Assembly: GCA_965216845.1 (NCBI GenBank)
Contig: OZ244200.1
Coordinates: forward strand, 372,001 to 436,000
DNA from: Panacagrimonas sp965216845
Lineage (GTDB): Bacteria > Pseudomonadota > Gammaproteobacteria > Nevskiales > Nevskiaceae
Reading direction: 5' to 3'
Length of the DNA: 64,000 bases
In this document: piece by piece, positions 8,587-18,170 of the stretch
Layout: each line of letters begins with the position of its first letter
Position numbering within the stretch: position 1 is the stretch's first letter
The notes under the pieces: model-generated
What the model was told of the DNA's origin: nothing
The model's database searches: none
Seen by the model: only the letters and a program-made list of their open reading frames with translations
Translations under genes and position numbers: made by a program

Positions 8587-10773
8587 ATGAGCTTGATGGT
8601 GGAAGTCGCCGTCAACGTCAGGGTTTACGGCACTTTCGACTACCTGACCGAGCAATCCGCCCTGAAACCGGGCTGCCGACTTCAGGTGAGTTTCGGACGG
8701 CGCAAGCTGTGGGGCGTTTGCCTTGATGCACCACGCCCGGCCGAGCGCGCGCCGTCACGCAAATACAAGGCAGCCGACCGATGTGAAGAGCCGACACCGT
8801 TGCTGCCAGCGGCTTTGCTGGCGCTGTGCCGCTGGGCCGCCGCCTACTATCACCATCCAATCGGCGAGGTGATGGCCGCCGCCGTCCCGGCAAATCTGCC
8901 ACGCGGCGCCCTGGAACGCGCCAACCGTGTCGAGGTGATTCGCCGAACCCCGGCCGGTGACGCCGCCTTGCAAGCACTGCCGGCCAATGCCTCGCGGATG
9001 CGGCCGCTGCTTTGCGCAATCCCGCCCGATGGCGTGAAAAGACACGGTCTTGATCTGAGCGATGCCGGCTCCCGCGCCGCGCTCAATCGCGCCATCGCCA
9101 AGGGTTGGCTCAGCAGCGATCAGCGACCGAACCCGGTAACCGCTCACTCGCCCACCGAACGTCCACGCGCGGGCCCTTCGTTACTGACCGAACAGCAGCA
9201 CGCGGTTGATCGCCTTGGCGCCGAAACGGACCGCTTCGGCGTCTGGCTGTTGCAGGGGGTAACCGGCAGCGGCAAAACCGAAGTCTATCTGCGAACCATG
9301 ACGCCGCTGCTGGCCAAAGGCGCGCAGATCCTGGTTCTGGTTCCGGAAATCGGGTTGACGCGGCAGTTGCTGCAGCGCATTCGGCATCGATTCGGTGACG
9401 CGGTTTTTGCCTACCATTCCAGCCTCACCGACGCCGAGCGCCACAACAGTTGGCTGGCGGCGCGGCGCGGCGTGTCCGGAGTTTATGTGGGAACCCGGTC
9501 CGCGGTGTTTCTACCGTTCACCGGCCTGTCCATGCTGGTGGTGGATGAAGAGCACGACACCTCCTTCAAGCAGCAGGAGGGTTTTCGCTATCACGCCCGC
9601 GATGTCGCCATCAAGCGCGCGCAGGACGCCCGGATTCCCGTCGTCCTGGGGTCGGCGACGCCCTCACTCGAATCCTTGCACAACGCGGGCATCGGCAAGT
9701 ATCAAAAGCTGATCCTGTCGCGCCCGGTGAGCGAATTGGCGCGGCCAAAGCCTCTTGTGGTGGACCTGCGCGGGCAGAAATTGCAGCACGGCCTGTCGCG
9801 CGCGATGCTTGCGCAGATCGACCGCAACCTCGACGCCAAGGCTCAGGCGCTGATTTTCGTCAACCGCCGGGGCTACGCCGCCGCCATGGTGTGCCATGAC
9901 TGCGGCTGGTCGGCCACCTGCCCGCACTGCGATGCGCGGCTGAGCCTGCATCAACACAAACAGATGCTGATCTGCCATCACTGCGGGGCCCGGCAACGCC
10001 CCGGATCACGGTGTCCGAGCTGCGACTCAACGGCCCTGGTTCCGGTCGGTCACGGCACCGAGCGGCTGGAAACCGGACTTGCTCAACGCTACCCCGAGGT
10101 CAGAATCGAGCGCTTCGACTCGGATCGGATCAGCTCGTCGGGCGTGCTGGATCAACTGCTGGCCGACACCGAGTCCGGCAAAATCCAGATTCTGGTCGGC
10201 ACCCAGATTCTGGCCAAGGGCCATCATTTCAAGGGTTTGCGCCTGGTTGGCGTACTGTCGGTGGATCAGGCCCTGTACAGCGCTGATTTTCGGGCCACCG
10301 AGCGCCTCGGACAGCTATTCACACAAGTCGCCGGCCGCGCCGGTCGAGAAACGCTGCCCGGTCGCGTCATTCTGCAAACGCACGAGCCGGACCACCCCCT
10401 GTTGAGCCTGTTGCTGGATCAAGGCTATGACGGTCTGGCGCGTCAACTGCTGGAGGAACGAAAGCAGGCGCTGTTGCCGCCGTTTGCCTTTCTGAGCCTG
10501 ATTCGCGCCAGCGCGGTGGACGCGGACCGGCCTGACCGATTCCTGCGGTCGCTGCGCCCGATGTTCGAAGCCGAAGGCATCGAGGTGATGGGGCCGGCCC
10601 CGGCGCCCATGCAGCGTCGTCAACGGCGTTATCACGCACAACTATTGCTTCGATCCGACAGTCGCGCGCGCATGCACAAGCGGCTGACCGCCACGCTGCC
10701 CCGGCTGGACCGGCTGCCCGAGGCCAAGGGCGTCCGCTGGTCCATCGACGTCGACCCGGTCGATCTGTTCTAG
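8587..10773 (+). CDS. priA: Primosomal replication restart helicase PriA
   Basis: PriA recognises stalled forks and reloads the replisome. The 728-residue protein has the N-terminal 3'-DNA-binding domain (MVEVAVNVRVYGTFDYL) and a Walker A motif in GVTGSGKTEVYL. The DEAD-type box reads DEEHD. A zinc-binding insertion has paired cysteines starting CHDCGW, CPHC, CHHCG and CPSC, followed by the C-terminal helicase motifs. Its 3' end overlaps the convergent anmK gene by four bases. Confidence 0.96.
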   Translation: MSLMVEVAVNVRVYGTFDYLTEQSALKPGCRLQVSFGRRKLWGVCLDAPRPAERAPSRKYKAADRCEEPTPLLPAALLALCRWAAAYYHHPIGEVMAAAVPANLPRGALERANRVEVIRRTPAGDAALQALPANASRMRPLLCAIPPDGVKRHGLDLSDAGSRAALNRAIAKGWLSSDQRPNPVTAHSPTERPRAGPSLLTEQQHAVDRLGAETDRFGVWLLQGVTGSGKTEVYLRTMTPLLAKGAQILVLVPEIGLTRQLLQRIRHRFGDAVFAYHSSLTDAERHNSWLAARRGVSGVYVGTRSAVFLPFTGLSMLVVDEEHDTSFKQQEGFRYHARDVAIKRAQDARIPVVLGSATPSLESLHNAGIGKYQKLILSRPVSELARPKPLVVDLRGQKLQHGLSRAMLAQIDRNLDAKAQALIFVNRRGYAAAMVCHDCGWSATCPHCDARLSLHQHKQMLICHHCGARQRPGSRCPSCDSTALVPVGHGTERLETGLAQRYPEVRIERFDSDRISSSGVLDQLLADTESGKIQILVGTQILAKGHHFKGLRLVGVLSVDQALYSADFRATERLGQLFTQVAGRAGRETLPGRVILQTHEPDHPLLSLLLDQGYDGLARQLLEERKQALLPPFAFLSLIRASAVDADRPDRFLRSLRPMFEAEGIEVMGPAPAPMQRRQRRYHAQLLLRSDSRARMHKRLTATLPRLDRLPEAKGVRWSIDVDPVDLF

Positions 10774-11882
10774 GGCAGATAAACCCCGCCCAAGCGCGTC
10801 GCTTGCCGGGCGCCGGTCACCGATGGCAGACTGCCATGTCGAGCGGCCAGTCGGCGCTGCGCCAACCAGGCAAAACCCGCCGCCTCGATATCTTCGGGCG
10901 TCACCCCGTAAGCCGCGCTGGTTTCAACGGCGACCGACACCAGTAGCTGCCTGAGGCGGTCCATCAAGAACCGGTTGCACGCGCCGCCGCCGCAAACGAT
11001 CAACCGCCGCGCCGCCGGCAAATGCCGATGAATCGCATCGCTGACGCTGCGTGCCGTCAGCTCCGCCAGCGTACGCTGCACGTCCGCCGGCGGCAGGGTT
11101 TCATGCTCCGGCCATCGTGTCGCAAGCCACGACAGGTGAAAATAGCCCCGACCGGTACTCTTGGGTGGCGGGCGCTGGAAATAAGGATCGGCCAGGCAAC
11201 GATCCAGCCCTTGCGCTACCAGTTTGCCGCTGGCCGCCCAGCCTCCATCCCGGTCAAAGGCATGGCCCTGATGCCGGCTGATCCATTCGTCCATCAGACA
11301 GCTCGCAGGCCCGCTGTCAAAACCCGTGACCTTGCGCGCGTCAGCGTCGGGCATGAGCGTCAAGTTGGCGATGCCGCCCAGATTCAACACCGCGCGCGGC
11401 TCGGTATCGCTGGCGAACAGGTCGTGGTGAAAGGCTGGCATCAGCGGCGCACCCTGCCCCTGATAGGCCATGTCCATCCGACGAAAATCAGCCACCACCG
11501 GCATGCCGGTGATTGCCGCGATGCGGTTGGGGTCGCCAATCTGCAGGCTACTGCCGACCCGGTCCGGATCATGGAAAATGGTTTGGCCATGGCTGCCGAT
11601 TGCGGCAATCACATCGACCGATCGCTGCGTCTGGTCAATGAGGTGCAGCGCTGCCTGGGCAAACAATTCGGCGAGCTGTCGATCAAGGCTTGCCAGATCC
11701 GCCAGACTCACCAGCTGGTCCTCGTGCGACAAGGCCAGCAGCCTGGCTCGCAGGGCGTCCGGAAACGGCGTGGCGCTGCTGGCGATCAGCCGGCGGAAGC
11801 GACCGTGTTCGAATTCCACCAGCGCGGCGTCCACCGCATCCAGACTGGTCCCGGAAATCAGCCCGATCAGATAGCTGATCAC
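10770..11882 (-). CDS. anmK: Anhydro-N-acetylmuramic acid kinase
   Basis: AnmK phosphorylates and opens 1,6-anhydro-MurNAc during cell-wall recycling, yielding MurNAc-6-phosphate. The 370-residue protein starts YLIGLISGTSLDAVDAAL, the family nucleotide-binding signature, and has GSHGQTIFH, LNLGGIANLT and FDSGPASCLMDEW. It lies just downstream of the M23 peptidase gene in the same direction, as in Pseudomonas. Confidence 0.95.
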   Translation of the reverse strand: MISYLIGLISGTSLDAVDAALVEFEHGRFRRLIASSATPFPDALRARLLALSHEDQLVSLADLASLDRQLAELFAQAALHLIDQTQRSVDVIAAIGSHGQTIFHDPDRVGSSLQIGDPNRIAAITGMPVVADFRRMDMAYQGQGAPLMPAFHHDLFASDTEPRAVLNLGGIANLTLMPDADARKVTGFDSGPASCLMDEWISRHQGHAFDRDGGWAASGKLVAQGLDRCLADPYFQRPPPKSTGRGYFHLSWLATRWPEHETLPPADVQRTLAELTARSVSDAIHRHLPAARRLIVCGGGACNRFLMDRLRQLLVSVAVETSAAYGVTPEDIEAAGFAWLAQRRLAARHGSLPSVTGARQATRLGGVYLP

Positions 11883-11905
11883 CGCTGCATCCGGATCAAA
11901 CGCGG

Positions 11906-13258
11906 TTACGGCTGGCTGCGCGAGTGGCGGTTGGAAGCAACACGCGTTGCGCCGTCAGCTTCAAGCTGCGCCAACAAGGGTGCAACCTCGGCCTTGAATT
12001 CGGCCAGTTTGGCGCGGGGAATCGGGTTGGCGCGCGGCAAGGTCACCCGGATCGGGTTTTTGTGAACGCCGTTGATGCGGAATTCGTAATGCAGATGCGG
12101 TGCGGTGGCCAAGCCCGATGAGCCTACATACCCAATCACCTGCCCCTGACGAACCCGTGAGCCGGTCTTCAGACCGCGGCGGTAGCGTGACATGTGCGCA
12201 TACAGCGTTTCGTACTGCGTGCCGTGCTTGAGCACCACAACGCGACCGTAACCGCCTTTGACGCCCATATAGGCAACCCGCCCGTCACCCGTGGCGCGGA
12301 TCGGCGTGCCGCTGCGCGCGGCGTAGTCCACCCCGCGATGCGCGCGAATCGTATTCAGAATCGGGTGCCGCCGTCGCAGGTTGAAGTGAGAGCTGATCCG
12401 CACCACGTCCAGCGGCGAACGGAAGAAAGCCTTGCGAATGGATTGCCCGTCCGGGGTGTAAAACGCTGCCTTGCCGTTTGATCCCACATAGCGAACGGCG
12501 CGATGGGTCTTGCCCTGATTGACGAACTCGGCCGCCAGCACATCGCCTTGCCCAATCGCTTTGCCATCTTTGTACAGGACCTCGTGCACCACGGTGAAGC
12601 GATCACCCTTTCGAATATCCAGGGCAAAGTCCACGTCGTAGCGGAAGATGTCCGCCAGCTTCATGGTGGTCTGGATATTCAGTCCGGCTTTCTGTCCATC
12701 ATTGAACAGCGAACTGTTGATCTGGCCACTGGTCACCACCGCCTCGCGCTGAACCTCGGCATTCAACACGGCAACGTCAAACACGTGCCCAACGCGGCGC
12801 ACGTGCAGGGTGCGCAACTCGTCGATCTCGAAGCGCAGCTCGTCAAGCCGATCCCCGAGCTTGCGCAAGTGCAACACATCCCCGACCTGAAGACGTCTCA
12901 GCACCTTGACCTCGGGGCTGGATTTCATGAGTTTCAGGGCCTCGTCGGCCGCCAGCCCCTGAGACGAAAAAATACTCGAAAGATTCGCGCCGCGCCGAAC
13001 TTCGACCGCCTCCCATTCACTGGCGGCAGGCACTTGCAGCGAATCCGCCATTGCCGCCTGAAATGCCTGCTCGTAAGCAACTGACTCAGCGAGAGATTCT
13101 TCAGGAATCAGCTCGGAGATGGAAGGGTTGATCTGGCGCGTCGCCGCGCTTTCACGAGAGATCAGAACGGCCAGACCGATAACGCAAAGGCTTGCAATCA
13201 AAACGACTCGACGCACCGGACGGGATGACCGTTCGGCTGGGCTATAATCCAGCTTCAT
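11906..13258 (-). CDS. M23 peptidoglycan endopeptidase (MepM-like)
   Basis: The 450-residue protein has one N-terminal membrane anchor (VVLIASLCVIGLAVLI), a middle OapA/LysM-like region around ANLSSIFSSQGL, and a C-terminal M23 domain. Zinc-site motifs are RAHRGVDYAA and HLHYEFRING. Such enzymes cleave peptide cross-links in the periplasm to allow wall growth. Its position between anmK and tyrS is that of the Pseudomonas homologue. I leave the symbol empty because MepM and related paralogues cannot be told apart from this alone. Confidence 0.9.
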   Translation of the reverse strand: MKLDYSPAERSSRPVRRVVLIASLCVIGLAVLISRESAATRQINPSISELIPEESLAESVAYEQAFQAAMADSLQVPAASEWEAVEVRRGANLSSIFSSQGLAADEALKLMKSSPEVKVLRRLQVGDVLHLRKLGDRLDELRFEIDELRTLHVRRVGHVFDVAVLNAEVQREAVVTSGQINSSLFNDGQKAGLNIQTTMKLADIFRYDVDFALDIRKGDRFTVVHEVLYKDGKAIGQGDVLAAEFVNQGKTHRAVRYVGSNGKAAFYTPDGQSIRKAFFRSPLDVVRISSHFNLRRRHPILNTIRAHRGVDYAARSGTPIRATGDGRVAYMGVKGGYGRVVVLKHGTQYETLYAHMSRYRRGLKTGSRVRQGQVIGYVGSSGLATAPHLHYEFRINGVHKNPIRVTLPRANPIPRAKLAEFKAEVAPLLAQLEADGATRVASNRHSRSQP

Positions 13259-13474
13259 CTTGTTGACTCGTAAAAGAGATTTGGGTCCGCAGGCGGCGTA
13301 GCGGACCGGCCCCCACGCCCATTTTTATGTGAACTGGTTCTCAGTTCGGGCTTGGATGCGTAAGGAAACATAATTTTTCGTCCTGCGCAAGAACTTTTTG
13401 GATTACTGGCCTCAAAAAAACATGCGGAGCGCGTCTGAGAACGGCACCGCCCATGAGCGCAGCCATCGCGATAA

Positions 13475-14683
13475 ATGACTGATTTGAAGGAACTAGAACG
13501 GGCCGCTTCGGAAATTCTTCCGTTAGCGGAATTTCGCAGCCGGTTTGAAAAAGCCGCAGCCAGTGGAAAACGCCTTCGCATCAAGGCCGGCTTTGACCCC
13601 ACGGCACCGGATCTGCACCTGGGCCACACGCTGCTGCTGAACAAGATGCGCGCGTTTCAGGAAGCCGGCCACGAGGCGATTTTCCTGATTGGCGATTTCA
13701 CCGGCATGATTGGCGATCCCACCGGCAAGAATGAAACGCGCAAGCCCTTGACGCGCGAACAGGTCGAAGCCAACGCCGAAAGCTACAAGCAGCAGGTGTT
13801 CAAGATTCTGGACCCTGATCGCACCCGCGTGGTGTTCAACTCCGAATGGCTCGACCCCTTGGGCACCGAGGGCATGTTGCGGCTCGCCGCGCAGCACACG
13901 GTGGCGCGCATGCTGGAGCGGGACGACTTTTCCAAGCGTTATCGGGACGGCTTGCCCATCGCCATTCACGAATTTCTCTACCCCCTGTTGCAGGGCTACG
14001 ACTCGGTTGCGCTGGAAGCCGATGTCGAACTGGGCGGCACCGACCAGAAATTCAACCTGCTGGTGGGCCGCGGCCTGCAAACCGCTTACGGCCAGACGCC
14101 GCAGTGCGTGCTCACCATGCCCATTCTGGAAGGTCTGGACGGTGTGCAGAAGATGAGCAAATCGCTCAACAACTACATCGCGCTCAACGACACGCCCAAG
14201 GACATGTTTGGCAAGGTGATGTCAATCTCAGACAGCCTGATGTGGCGCTGGTATGAGCTGCTGTCATTCAAGAGCCTGGAACAAATCCAACAGTTACGGG
14301 ACAGTGCACAGGCCGGCGCCAATCCACGCGACATCAAGCTCGGCCTGGCCGAGGAACTGGTGACCCGCTTTCATGACGCCAAGGCCGCCCAGAGCGCCCA
14401 CAGGGAATTTCTGGAGCAGTTTTCACGCGGCGCGCTGCCAGAAGACATTCCGTTGGTGCAAATCTCCGCGCCGGCCGATGGCCTGCCGCTGGCCCGTATC
14501 CTGAAGGAAGCCGGCCTGGTGGCCAGCAATGGCGAAGGTCATCGCATGATCCAGCAACGCGCGGTGCGCGTGGATCAAACACGCGTGGAAGACCGCGCAC
14601 TCATATTGAAACCGGGTCAGGAGTTTCTGCTTCAAGTCGGCCCACGAAGGTTCGCCAGAATCATGCTGAAAGAGCAGGATTAA
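13475..14683 (+). CDS. tyrS: Tyrosyl-tRNA synthetase
   Basis: This class I synthetase charges tRNA-Tyr. The 402-residue protein has the HIGH-like motif HLGH (residues 48-51), the specificity stretch GGTDQKFNLLVGR, the KMSKS loop intact, and a C-terminal S4-like domain (LPLARILKEAGLVASNGEGHRMI). It belongs to the roughly 400-residue TyrZ-like group. The gene converges with the flavoprotein gene, overlapping it by four bases. Confidence 0.95.
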   Translation: MTDLKELERAASEILPLAEFRSRFEKAAASGKRLRIKAGFDPTAPDLHLGHTLLLNKMRAFQEAGHEAIFLIGDFTGMIGDPTGKNETRKPLTREQVEANAESYKQQVFKILDPDRTRVVFNSEWLDPLGTEGMLRLAAQHTVARMLERDDFSKRYRDGLPIAIHEFLYPLLQGYDSVALEADVELGGTDQKFNLLVGRGLQTAYGQTPQCVLTMPILEGLDGVQKMSKSLNNYIALNDTPKDMFGKVMSISDSLMWRWYELLSFKSLEQIQQLRDSAQAGANPRDIKLGLAEELVTRFHDAKAAQSAHREFLEQFSRGALPEDIPLVQISAPADGLPLARILKEAGLVASNGEGHRMIQQRAVRVDQTRVEDRALILKPGQEFLLQVGPRRFARIMLKEQD

Positions 14684-16446
14684 AGCGGCATTAGGCGATC
14701 CAGGAATTGATTGCTAAACACCCGATGCGGATCCAAGCGGTCAAGGCTTGCCGTGCTCGCCTCCCAGTTGTGCTCGAACAGCCCATCCCGAAAAGCACGA
14801 GGAATTCGCTGGCGTAGTTCGTTCTCATCCGCCCAGGCCGCGGCGTTGGTGTAAGCCCAGCCTTTTGACCACTCGGGCCTGATCTGCCCGAAGCTACCGT
14901 CAAATCGAGAATACAACCAGCGCTCCATATCGCGAAAATAGGCGTACATGTGCGGCGTACCAGGCATCGTCAGGGTGCTAATCCAGACGGCAGTGTCCCA
15001 TTCCGGTTTGTCGTCCCTTGGTCGCAAAGGAGACAGCGCGGCAACCTGGGCGTCGGCTAGCCCCGTATCAGATGGGCGATCGACGCCAGTGACCCGATAC
15101 TCCACCGGCATATTGATTGGGAAACGACCGCTGCTTCTATTGAATTGCAATAAACGGCGGTGCTCGCGGGCGTGCTCATGAAGCACTTGCTGCACATTTG
15201 AACGCTGCGTCAGCAATACCCAGCTCGCTTCGTGCACGCGCAGCGTCGTGGGCTTGATGAACAGGAGCGTGTCCTTGGACGCCCCCCAGAGATCAAGCCC
15301 TAGCGTTGCGGCAAGCCCCGCCGCAGTTGCGCTGTAAATCGTTGAGCCAAACAAGGGAGCAACTGCAGGATTACCCGCTACGATTTCCCGCGCCAGGTCG
15401 GTCACCAGTTTTGGCAGGTTGTCACTGAACGGGTAGTTGTAAGGCGAGCTCACCCGACGGGAAATTGCGGGCTTGTCGGGTTGAACACTCCACACCTTCA
15501 GCCAGGGCCGCTCAGTAAATGCATACCAAATCACCTCGATGCGACCGGCTGAATCGAGAAAAGACTCAATGGTCCGTCCATCGGAGCCACCAGCGGCAAA
15601 CATCTCGTCGGCACTGATGTTGACGTAGCTCTGGCAACGCAAATTGTGATTGGGCTCCACTGCCAGCGTAGCTTCAGTAATAAATGTGCGACCCAACGAG
15701 GCCAACAGCGGAGCGATCTCGGGGTCTGACCGATCGAATGTTCTGAGCGCGTATTGTTGCGCGTGCTCGTCCCAAACAACTGCCTTCAGTTGCAGTATCC
15801 GGTTCGATAGGGATCCGTAGGTTTGTTGCGGCCGAGAAGATTCTCCGATCGCAGGAATCGCTGAACCATGGGCTCCTATTGCGAGCACTCCGCCAATGGT
15901 GACATCCCCTACCGCGGTAACAGCGGTCATTCCGTAGCCCGATTGCTCCAGAAACTCCATTAGATCTTCCAGAACCACGCCCGCCTCTGCCCGAACCGCC
16001 GGAATGCCCTGATAGCGCGTGAGTTCCATCCGGTTGAGGAAGGGCACCGTATCGGCAATCAACAGTCGTGATTGGCTAGTGGCTTGTTGACTGATCGTTA
16101 AAGGAGACCAACCGTGACGTCGTCCGGATGCGCGTAATCGGGCCCGATTCTGCGCACACCAGTTGGCAAGAAGGACCACTTCTTCGGGTGAGGCCGGCGT
16201 GGTGAACCGGAGATTCGGCACCCTAAACTCGCCAGCCCAATTTTCCCAAGTTGCTTGGAAGTGAGGAATATCATCCGGGATGACAGGCGAATCATCCAAT
16301 GAATCGACTGACGGCAAAAACAAATCACCGATGCCACCCCCACCTCCGCAGGCCGACAACCCGGCCGCAGACGCAACGGAATAGACAAATCTGCGCCGGC
16401 TGATCTTCGCTGACCGTACAACGCTTTGAAATGCCGGTCTGGTCAC
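14680..16446 (-). CDS. Secreted FAD oxidase, cholesterol-oxidase (BCO2)-like
   Basis: The 588-residue protein has a twin-arginine signal (SRRRFVYSVASAAGLSACGGGGG) that also resembles a lipobox at Cys33. A PCMH-type FAD-binding domain follows; its segment RRHGWSPLTI has His111 placed like the covalent FAD-binding histidine of VAO-family enzymes. The C-terminal half (KPTTLRVHEASWVLL, NMPVEYRVTGVD) resembles the substrate-binding domain of covalent-flavin cholesterol oxidases. A steroid or other alcohol substrate is therefore inferred, not proven; an aldonolactone oxidase is the main alternative. The coding sequence looks less GC-rich than its neighbours, a possible sign of transfer. Confidence 0.7.
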   Translation of the reverse strand: MTRPAFQSVVRSAKISRRRFVYSVASAAGLSACGGGGGIGDLFLPSVDSLDDSPVIPDDIPHFQATWENWAGEFRVPNLRFTTPASPEEVVLLANWCAQNRARLRASGRRHGWSPLTISQQATSQSRLLIADTVPFLNRMELTRYQGIPAVRAEAGVVLEDLMEFLEQSGYGMTAVTAVGDVTIGGVLAIGAHGSAIPAIGESSRPQQTYGSLSNRILQLKAVVWDEHAQQYALRTFDRSDPEIAPLLASLGRTFITEATLAVEPNHNLRCQSYVNISADEMFAAGGSDGRTIESFLDSAGRIEVIWYAFTERPWLKVWSVQPDKPAISRRVSSPYNYPFSDNLPKLVTDLAREIVAGNPAVAPLFGSTIYSATAAGLAATLGLDLWGASKDTLLFIKPTTLRVHEASWVLLTQRSNVQQVLHEHAREHRRLLQFNRSSGRFPINMPVEYRVTGVDRPSDTGLADAQVAALSPLRPRDDKPEWDTAVWISTLTMPGTPHMYAYFRDMERWLYSRFDGSFGQIRPEWSKGWAYTNAAAWADENELRQRIPRAFRDGLFEHNWEASTASLDRLDPHRVFSNQFLDRLMPL

Positions 16447-16517
16447 GCTCGACTAAACAATGGGCTCGATAGCGACCTTAGCACGCGATGACACACGCCA
16501 AGGATGTGCAACACGCG

Positions 16518-17591
16518 CTAGGCTGACCTTGCGAGATTCTCTCTACGTTGCGCCACAGCAGCGGCGAGGCCGCGCAACAGCTCAGCCGAATCATCCCAGC
16601 CGATGCAGGCGTCGGTGATGCTCTGGCCGTATTTCATCTCATTGCGCGGGCCGATATTTTGCCGGCCTTCGTGTAGATGTGATTCCACCATCACACCGAC
16701 GATGCGGCGGTCGCCGCCGGCAATCTGTGCGCCGACTTCCTGACCCACCACCATTTGGCGCTGATGCTGTTTCTGCGAGTTGGCGTGGGAGAAGTCGATC
16801 ATCACCTGCTGTGGCAATCCGGCCTTGTTGAGCGCAGCGCCGGTGGCTTCAACACTGGCGGCATCGTAGTTGGTGCCGGCGCTGCCGCCGCGCAAAATGA
16901 CGTGACAATCCGGATTGCCGGCAGTTTCGAAGATGGAAACCGCGCCGCCCTTGGTCAGCGACAGGAAGCGATGCGGAGCACGTGCGGATAAACAGGCATC
17001 CACCGCCACTTTGACGCTGCCATCGGTACCGTTCTTGAAACCCACCGGACAGGACAGGCCGGAAGCCATCTCGCGATGCAGCTGCGATTCGGTGGTTCGG
17101 GCGCCGATGGCGCCCCAGGACACCAGATCGGACAGGTACTGCGGCGTCAGAATATCCAGATATTCCACACCCGCCGGCACGCCCATTTCGTTCAAATCAA
17201 GCAGCAACTTGCGCCCGATGCGCAGGCCGCGATCAATATCGTAACCGTCGTTCAGGTCCGGATCGTTGATCAGCCCTTTCCAGCCAACAGTGGTGCGCGG
17301 CTTCTCGAAATAAACCCGCATCACGATCAGCAGGTCTTTGGACAGCTGCTCGCGCAGGGTTTTCAGACGCCCGGCGTATTCCAGCGCCGCCTCAGTGTCG
17401 TGAATGGAACAGGGTCCCACCACCACCAGCAGGCGATCCTCCCGCCCCGAGAGGATGTTCTGAATTTCTTGCCGTGCGCTCACGGTGGTTTGCGCCGCCG
17501 ACTCACTCAGCGGCAGTTCCGTCTGCACCGACTCGGGGGTTGAAACCGATCGGATGGAGCGAATACGGGTGTTTTCAGTGACCAGACTCAT
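16518..17591 (-). CDS. Class I DAHP synthase
   Basis: 3-deoxy-7-phosphoheptulonate synthase joins phosphoenolpyruvate and erythrose 4-phosphate in the first shikimate-pathway step. The 357-residue protein carries LLVVVGPCSIHD, MRVYFEKPRTTVGWKGLINDP, GARTTESQLHREMASGLS and DFSHANSQK, all typical of the AroG/F/H group. Which aromatic amino acid inhibits it cannot be decided here. It sits alone between the flavoprotein gene and rplQ. Confidence 0.93.
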   Translation of the reverse strand: MSLVTENTRIRSIRSVSTPESVQTELPLSESAAQTTVSARQEIQNILSGREDRLLVVVGPCSIHDTEAALEYAGRLKTLREQLSKDLLIVMRVYFEKPRTTVGWKGLINDPDLNDGYDIDRGLRIGRKLLLDLNEMGVPAGVEYLDILTPQYLSDLVSWGAIGARTTESQLHREMASGLSCPVGFKNGTDGSVKVAVDACLSARAPHRFLSLTKGGAVSIFETAGNPDCHVILRGGSAGTNYDAASVEATGAALNKAGLPQQVMIDFSHANSQKQHQRQMVVGQEVGAQIAGGDRRIVGVMVESHLHEGRQNIGPRNEMKYGQSITDACIGWDDSAELLRGLAAAVAQRRENLARSA

Positions 17592-17711
17592 CTGCAGTCC
17601 ACGCTGTTTGAATATTTTGGGGCGCAGATGCTAACAGATGCGCAATTCGACCGAGCATCCCCGTGAAACGGATGCCGCATCTGCGCTGGGTTTTGTTTTA
17701 TTTCCTGAACT

Positions 17712-17734
17712 AAGCGGCTTTTATCCGCTTTTTT
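17712..17734. terminator. Hairpin after rplQ, possible terminator
   Basis: AAGCGG and CCGCTT form a 6-bp stem around CTTTTAT, about 15 bases past the rplQ stop. The T-run is on the plus strand, so for the minus-strand alpha operon it is not a canonical terminator and its role is uncertain. Confidence 0.35.
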
Positions 17735-17744
17735 GAAACTAGCC

Positions 17745-18137
17745 TCAAGCGGCGTCGTCTTCGGATGCGCCCTGCGCTTGCGGCCGATCAACGAATTCGA
17801 TATAGGCCATCGGCGCATTGTCGCCAGGGCGAAACCCACAACGCATGATGCGGGTGTAGCCACCGGGGCGTTCCTTGTAACGCGGACCCAGCTCCAGAAA
17901 CAGCTTCTGTACGGCGTCGCGATCACGCAGACGAGAAAACGCCAGCCGCCGGTTGGCGACGCTGTCGGCCTTGGCGCGGGTCACCAGCGGCTCCGCCAGG
18001 CGACGCAATTCCTTGGCCTTGGGCACGGTGGTTCGAATCATTTCGTGCTTAATCAAGGCAACGGCCACACTTTGCATGGTGGCTTTGCGATGGCTGCTGC
18101 TGCGGCCGAATGTGCGGCCAGTAATGCCGTGACGCAT
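17745..18137 (-). CDS. rplQ: 50S ribosomal protein L17
   Basis: The 130-residue protein begins MRHGITGRTFGRSSSHRKAT, the L17 signature, and has the conserved TTVPKAKELRR segment. It is the last gene of the alpha operon, 33 bases after rpoA. The C-terminus ends in a short acidic extension. Confidence 0.97.
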   Translation of the reverse strand: MRHGITGRTFGRSSSHRKATMQSVAVALIKHEMIRTTVPKAKELRRLAEPLVTRAKADSVANRRLAFSRLRDRDAVQKLFLELGPRYKERPGGYTRIMRCGFRPGDNAPMAYIEFVDRPQAQGASEDDAA

Positions 18138-18170
18138 GGTTGTTTTCCGTTATTGCTGTCGCTGAAGGAC

